Program-made: the position numbers and the translations under genes
In this document: positions 60,694-64,000 of the stretch, piece by piece
Numbering within the stretch: the first letter of the stretch is position 1
Layout: every line of letters begins with the position of its first letter
Assembly (NCBI GenBank): GCA_028284675.1
Contig: JANQRI010000041.1
Span: 53,848 to 117,847, forward strand
Length of the DNA: 64,000 bases
Direction: 5' to 3'
DNA from: Gammaproteobacteria bacterium
GTDB lineage: Bacteria; Pseudomonadota; Gammaproteobacteria; HTCC5015
The notes under the pieces: generated by a model
Told to the model about the DNA's origin: nothing
The model's input: only the letters and a program-made list of their open reading frames with translations
Database searches by the model: none

Positions 60694-61265
60694 GCGCGAC
60701 CGGCGGCTCGACTTCTAAAGATCAGCTGCCGGAATGGGCAAAACCGGCAATTGATGCGTTACAGGATTATGGGTATAACCCCGCAGCTAAATCCGTATTA
60801 ATCAAAATTGACCGGCAACGGCTTTATTTGTTACAGAATAAAAAAGTTATCTCCGATTATCCGATATCAACCTCCCGTTTCGGTATAGGCAACCGTGAAC
60901 ACAGTCACCAGACACCGACCGGTACGCACTGTGTAGCGGAAATGGTGGGTGCGGGTTGCCGGTCCGGAGAAATTATCAAAGCCCGGGTGCCCATTGGTGT
61001 TAAGGCGGATATCAGCTATAAGCCAGTTAAAACAGGTGAAGATGTTATCACCAGCCGGGTGATTCGATTGCGGGGGCTTGAAGAGGGAGTGAATGCTGGT
61101 GACGGTGTGGATTCTTTCGAACGCTATATCTATATTCACGGCACTGTGGAAGAAGGGCTGATTGGGCAACCGGCATCGATCGGTTGTATACGCATGAAAA
61201 ACCGGCAAGTGATCGAGCTATATGACCGGCTTAACGTCGGTATGTATGTGCAGATCGTTGCTTGA
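60690..61265 (+). CDS. L,D-transpeptidase (YkuD domain)
   Basis: 191 aa YkuD-family enzyme that makes 3-3 cross-links in peptidoglycan or attaches proteins to it. The catalytic motif is complete: His in IYIHGTVEE, then Ser-X-Gly-Cys166 in ASIGCIRMKN. No signal peptide or N-terminal anchor is evident, which is unusual for a periplasmic enzyme; the N-terminus is MSATGGSTSKDQLPEWAKP. It is translationally coupled to purF. Cytoplasmic localisation or an unusual export route should be considered. Confidence 0.88.
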   Translation: MSATGGSTSKDQLPEWAKPAIDALQDYGYNPAAKSVLIKIDRQRLYLLQNKKVISDYPISTSRFGIGNREHSHQTPTGTHCVAEMVGAGCRSGEIIKARVPIGVKADISYKPVKTGEDVITSRVIRLRGLEEGVNAGDGVDSFERYIYIHGTVEEGLIGQPASIGCIRMKNRQVIELYDRLNVGMYVQIVA

Positions 61266-61354
61266 CTCAGGTATGATCTTCTAATGGCAGCCATGAAAAA
61301 CTGGCGGTAAAAAATTTGATTGCGGGCTGCATATAAACAAACTAGGATAAAAAT

Positions 61355-62995
61355 ATGTCATTCAAGGTAGAAAAAATAAACACTCAGCCGTTTTCGGATC
61401 AAAAGCCGGGCACTTCAGGCTTGCGCAAAAAAGTCACAGTGTTTAAGCAACCGCATTATCTGGAAAACTTTGTACAGTCTATTTTCGATACCCTGAAAGA
61501 CTGCAACGGACAAACACTGGTGCTCGGTGGTGATGGGCGCTATTACAATCGTCAGGCGATACAGGTTATTTTAAAAATGGCCGCAGCGAATGGTTTTGGC
61601 CGGGTCATTGTCGGCGCCGGTGGCTTATTGTCAACGCCGGCTGCATCCTGTCTGATTCGCAAATACCAAACTCTCGGCGGTATTATCCTTTCCGCAAGTC
61701 ATAATCCTGGTGGTGAAAACGGTGATTTCGGCATTAAATACAATATCAACAACGGCGGACCCGCACCGGAACAATTTACCGGTGCAATGTATGCACGCAG
61801 CCGCGAAATCGACGTTTATCAAATCGCTGTTGCCGATGATATTGATATCGACCGGCCGGGCGAAACATCTCTCGGTGATATGACAATCGAAGTGATGGAC
61901 CCGGTTGCAGACTATGCCGAATTGATGACCACATTATTCGATTTTGATCGCATAAGCGACTACTTAAAAACCGGTAGCTTAAAAATCTGTATCGATGCAA
62001 TGCATGCAATTACCGGTCCGTATGCGCGGGCAATCTTTGAACAAAGCTTAGGTGCTGCAGCCGGCAGTGTTATCCGTGCCGAACCGCTCGAAGATTTTGG
62101 TGGCGGGCATCCGGACCCGAACCTGGTGTATGCGAAAGAACTGGTCGAATTAATTTATGCCGACAATGGCCCCGACTTCGGTGCAGCTTCCGACGGCGAC
62201 GGCGATCGTAATATGATTCTCGGCAAACGCTTTTATGTAACGCCGAGCGACAGTCTTGCTGTGCTCGCTGCGAATGCGGATTGTGTACCGGGTTATCGCG
62301 ACGGCCTGGCAGGCGTTGCCCGCTCAATGCCGACCAGCCAGGCGGTGGACCGCGTGGCCGAAAAACTTGGAATCAAAAGTTACGAAACCCCGACCGGCTG
62401 GAAATTTTTCGGCAATCTGCTCGATGCCGGCAAAGCAACACTCTGTGGTGAAGAAAGTTTTGGCACCGGTTCAAACCATGTGCGGGAAAAAGACGGGCTT
62501 TGGGCGGTATTATTCTGGCTGAATATACTCGCGGTAAAGCAAAAACCGGTTGCCGATATCGTTACCGAACACTGGCAAACCTATGGCCGGAACTACTACA
62601 GCCGTCATGATTACGAAGCGGTGGAATCCGACAGGGCAGAGCGCCTGATGCAGCAGCTGCGGTCCACAGTAACCGGGTTGCCCGGAAAAACATTTGGTGA
62701 CTATCAAATCGAATACGCCGATGACTTCAGTTACACCGATCCGGTCGACGGCAGTGTCAGCGAACAGCAGGGTATCCGACTCGGATTTACCGACGGTTCC
62801 CGCATCATCGTGCGCCAGTCCGGCACCGGCACCGAAGGTGCGACACTCAGATTCTATTACGAACGCCATGAAGCCGATCCGGCAAAACAAAACCTCGACC
62901 CCCAGCAGGCACTGGCTCCGTTGTTTGAAATAGCCGAAGCGCATATGCAGATTCAGGAAAACACCGGCAGAGATCGCCCGAGTGTGATTACTTAA
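61355..62995 (+). CDS. pgm: Phosphoglucomutase (alpha-D-glucose phosphate-specific)
   Basis: 546 aa enzyme interconverting glucose 1- and 6-phosphate, feeding glycogen and envelope sugar synthesis. The active-site phosphoserine loop is ILSASHNPGGENGDFG, the metal loop is ASDGDGDRNM, and the sugar-binding GEESFGTGSNHVREKDG is typical of the long Pgm form. AGGA stands before the ATG. About 200 bases of AT-rich sequence separate it from the VapBC pair. Confidence 0.95.
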   Translation: MSFKVEKINTQPFSDQKPGTSGLRKKVTVFKQPHYLENFVQSIFDTLKDCNGQTLVLGGDGRYYNRQAIQVILKMAAANGFGRVIVGAGGLLSTPAASCLIRKYQTLGGIILSASHNPGGENGDFGIKYNINNGGPAPEQFTGAMYARSREIDVYQIAVADDIDIDRPGETSLGDMTIEVMDPVADYAELMTTLFDFDRISDYLKTGSLKICIDAMHAITGPYARAIFEQSLGAAAGSVIRAEPLEDFGGGHPDPNLVYAKELVELIYADNGPDFGAASDGDGDRNMILGKRFYVTPSDSLAVLAANADCVPGYRDGLAGVARSMPTSQAVDRVAEKLGIKSYETPTGWKFFGNLLDAGKATLCGEESFGTGSNHVREKDGLWAVLFWLNILAVKQKPVADIVTEHWQTYGRNYYSRHDYEAVESDRAERLMQQLRSTVTGLPGKTFGDYQIEYADDFSYTDPVDGSVSEQQGIRLGFTDGSRIIVRQSGTGTEGATLRFYYERHEADPAKQNLDPQQALAPLFEIAEAHMQIQENTGRDRPSVIT

Positions 62996-63146
62996 GGGGT
63001 AGGTGGCTGGGTAAGGGCATATTATATGCAATAACGTAAACATAAGTGCTTGATTATAAAAAAATTCCCCTTTATGAAGCCAAAGTAAATCAATAGCATG
63101 CAGTTTGCAGCTGTTGAATTCAGCACAAAATTAACGCGGTCAACAC

Positions 63147-63190
63147 TTGACCAAAGCATCATAATGTATATACTTTTGTATATACATTAT
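63147..63190 (+). promoter_or_regulatory. vapBC promoter and operator
   Basis: A perfect 13-bp inverted repeat ATAATGTATATAC / GTATATACATTAT (63161-63173 and 63178-63190) with a TTTT centre lies 13 bases before vapB. A promoter overlaps it: TTGACC (63147-63152), 16 bases, TATACT (63169-63174). VapB or VapBC binding would autoregulate the operon. Confidence 0.75.
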
Positions 63191-63203
63191 TAGTGGGGTG
63201 AAT

Positions 63204-63440
63204 ATGAAACAATTTCTCACCAAAGTATTTAAAAGCGGTAACAGCCAAGCGGTTCGCCTGCCGCGTGAATTCCGCTTGGATCAGGAAGAGGTTTTTATCC
63301 GCAAAGAAGGCAAAAGCATTGTAATTACTCCGTTGCCAAAAACCTGGGAAGGGTTTATGGAAAACTGTGATCCTTTGTCGGATGACTTTTCAATTACGGG
63401 CGCGCCGCTAGCAGAGGATGTGGAGCGTGACACACTGTGA
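63204..63440 (+). CDS. vapB: VapB-type antitoxin (AbrB fold)
   Basis: 78 aa antitoxin with an N-terminal AbrB/SpoVT swapped-hairpin DNA-binding domain (KVFKSGNSQAVRLPREF) and an acidic C-terminal tail that would block the toxin. ATG 63204 has GGGG six bases before it; a GTG two codons earlier is possible. It overlaps vapC by four bases. Confidence 0.93.
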   Translation: MKQFLTKVFKSGNSQAVRLPREFRLDQEEVFIRKEGKSIVITPLPKTWEGFMENCDPLSDDFSITGAPLAEDVERDTL

Positions 63441-63841
63441 TTAAATGGTTGTTGGATACAAATGCATGTATCGCGATCATGAACAACCATCCACCCAGCG
63501 TAAAAACCAAACTTATGGAACAAGCCGTCGCAGACGTGGCGATTTCAGCCATTAGTTTATATGAATTGCAATACGGTGTTTCCAAGTCAAATAAAGTAGA
63601 GCAAAATCAAAAAACCTTAGCAGCGTTTTTGCAATATATTCAAGTACTGGAATGGACGGAAGAGTGTGCCGGTGTTGCAGGTAAGTTAAGAGCTGAGTTA
63701 GAAAAAGCCGGCAGACCTGTCGGCCCGTATGACCTGCTGATAGCCGCTCAAGCCTTAGCTGCCGATGCAACCCTGGTCACGCATAATACAAAAGAGTTTA
63801 GCCACGTTAAAGCCCTTAAACTAGTCGATTGGGTTTTTTAA
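63437..63841 (+). CDS. vapC: VapC-type PIN domain ribonuclease toxin
   Basis: 134 aa PIN-domain RNase, the toxin of the pair; relatives cleave initiator tRNA or rRNA. Acidic active-site residues are seen in LLDTNACIAIM (Asp), ISLYELQYG (Glu) and GPYDLLIAAQAL (Asp), with the terminal VTHNTKEF. GTG start, overlapping vapB. Intact length suggests a functional toxin. Confidence 0.93.
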   Translation: MIKWLLDTNACIAIMNNHPPSVKTKLMEQAVADVAISAISLYELQYGVSKSNKVEQNQKTLAAFLQYIQVLEWTEECAGVAGKLRAELEKAGRPVGPYDLLIAAQALAADATLVTHNTKEFSHVKALKLVDWVF

Positions 63842-64000
63842 GCGCATGGTTCTACTTTATGCGCTGCGATGCCACCTCAAACGGTTAATCCGATCCCGAC
63901 AAGTCTACCAAAATCGGTGTTGAAAAACTTCCCGGCGGATCTAAATAACTTTTTAATAAAATACCCACTCGGATCGGTGTATTTGAGGGGGTTGTTGTTT
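63842..64000. other. Sequence after vapC, no gene seen
   Basis: The last 159 bases show no convincing open frame, terminator or repeat. Too little is visible to tell what follows. Confidence 0.5.

Noticed and set aside
63198..63841. VapBC as part of a larger defence island
   Set aside because: Only a normal VapBC pair is visible; upstream is pgm, and the downstream sequence ends without another gene.

Overview
The window looks like a chromosomal segment of a gammaproteobacterium. The support is synteny: lptCAB-rpoN-hpf-ptsN, a divergent mlaA / mlaFEDCB pair beside murA-hisGDC, ftsYEX opposite an M16 peptidase pair with rsmD-coaD, and trpFBA-accD-folC-(SPOR protein)-cvpA-purF. Base composition is balanced by eye, and TTG and GTG starts are common. 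No rRNA, tRNA, CRISPR array, phage module or transposase gene was seen. The lineage cannot be fixed from sequence alone. HPr kinase inside the nitrogen PTS cluster and a Pseudomonas/Chlamydia-like NrdAB argue against an enteric bacterium.

Layout. 1-9.4 kb: a cut-off SLC13-like permease, a Slp lipoprotein, a pentapeptide protein, small envelope proteins, an AlkB-like dioxygenase, a LysR regulator divergent from pirin and RutE-like genes, a His-tailed orphan protein and an HDOD protein. 9.4-15 kb: class I ribonucleotide reductase (nrdA, nrdB) with a clear tandem NrdR-box promoter, then tag. 15.5-26.3 kb, all minus strand: mgtE, HPr, EIIA, rapZ, hprK, ptsN, hpf, rpoN, lptB, lptA, lptC, a Ca/Na antiporter and mlaA. 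26.5-29.7 kb: mlaFEDCB for phospholipid transport. 29.8-36.1 kb: three orphan genes between mlaB and murA. 36.2-41.8 kb: murA, hisG, a DAHP synthase, hisD, hisC. 41.8-44.3 kb: two small EF-hand-type genes in a duplicated block with a MITE-like element. 44.3-49.8 kb, minus: ggt, coaD, rsmD and two M16 peptidase-family genes. 50.1-52.8 kb: ftsY, ftsE, ftsX. 52.8-63 kb: trpF, trpB, trpA, accD, folC, SPOR protein, cvpA, purF, an L,D-transpeptidase and phosphoglucomutase. 63.1-63.9 kb: a VapBC toxin-antitoxin pair.

Most of the window is housekeeping: envelope building (lpt, mla, murA, L,D-transpeptidase), amino-acid and nucleotide synthesis, and PTS/sigma-54 regulation. The most interesting part is 29.8-36.1 kb. 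Two adjacent large proteins share an N-terminal half, almost identical in places at DNA level, and then end in unrelated modules: a HAD phosphatase-like domain in one, and a helical region plus pentapeptide repeats in the other. Their 5' leaders are also duplicated and can form the same three hairpins, with the differences kept as G-U pairs. This looks like a modular effector-like family that has swapped C-termini. The export route and function are unknown. The EF-hand pair at 42.4-44.2 kb has a similar history, with promoter, gene and terminator duplicated together, the terminator overlapping the end of ggt.
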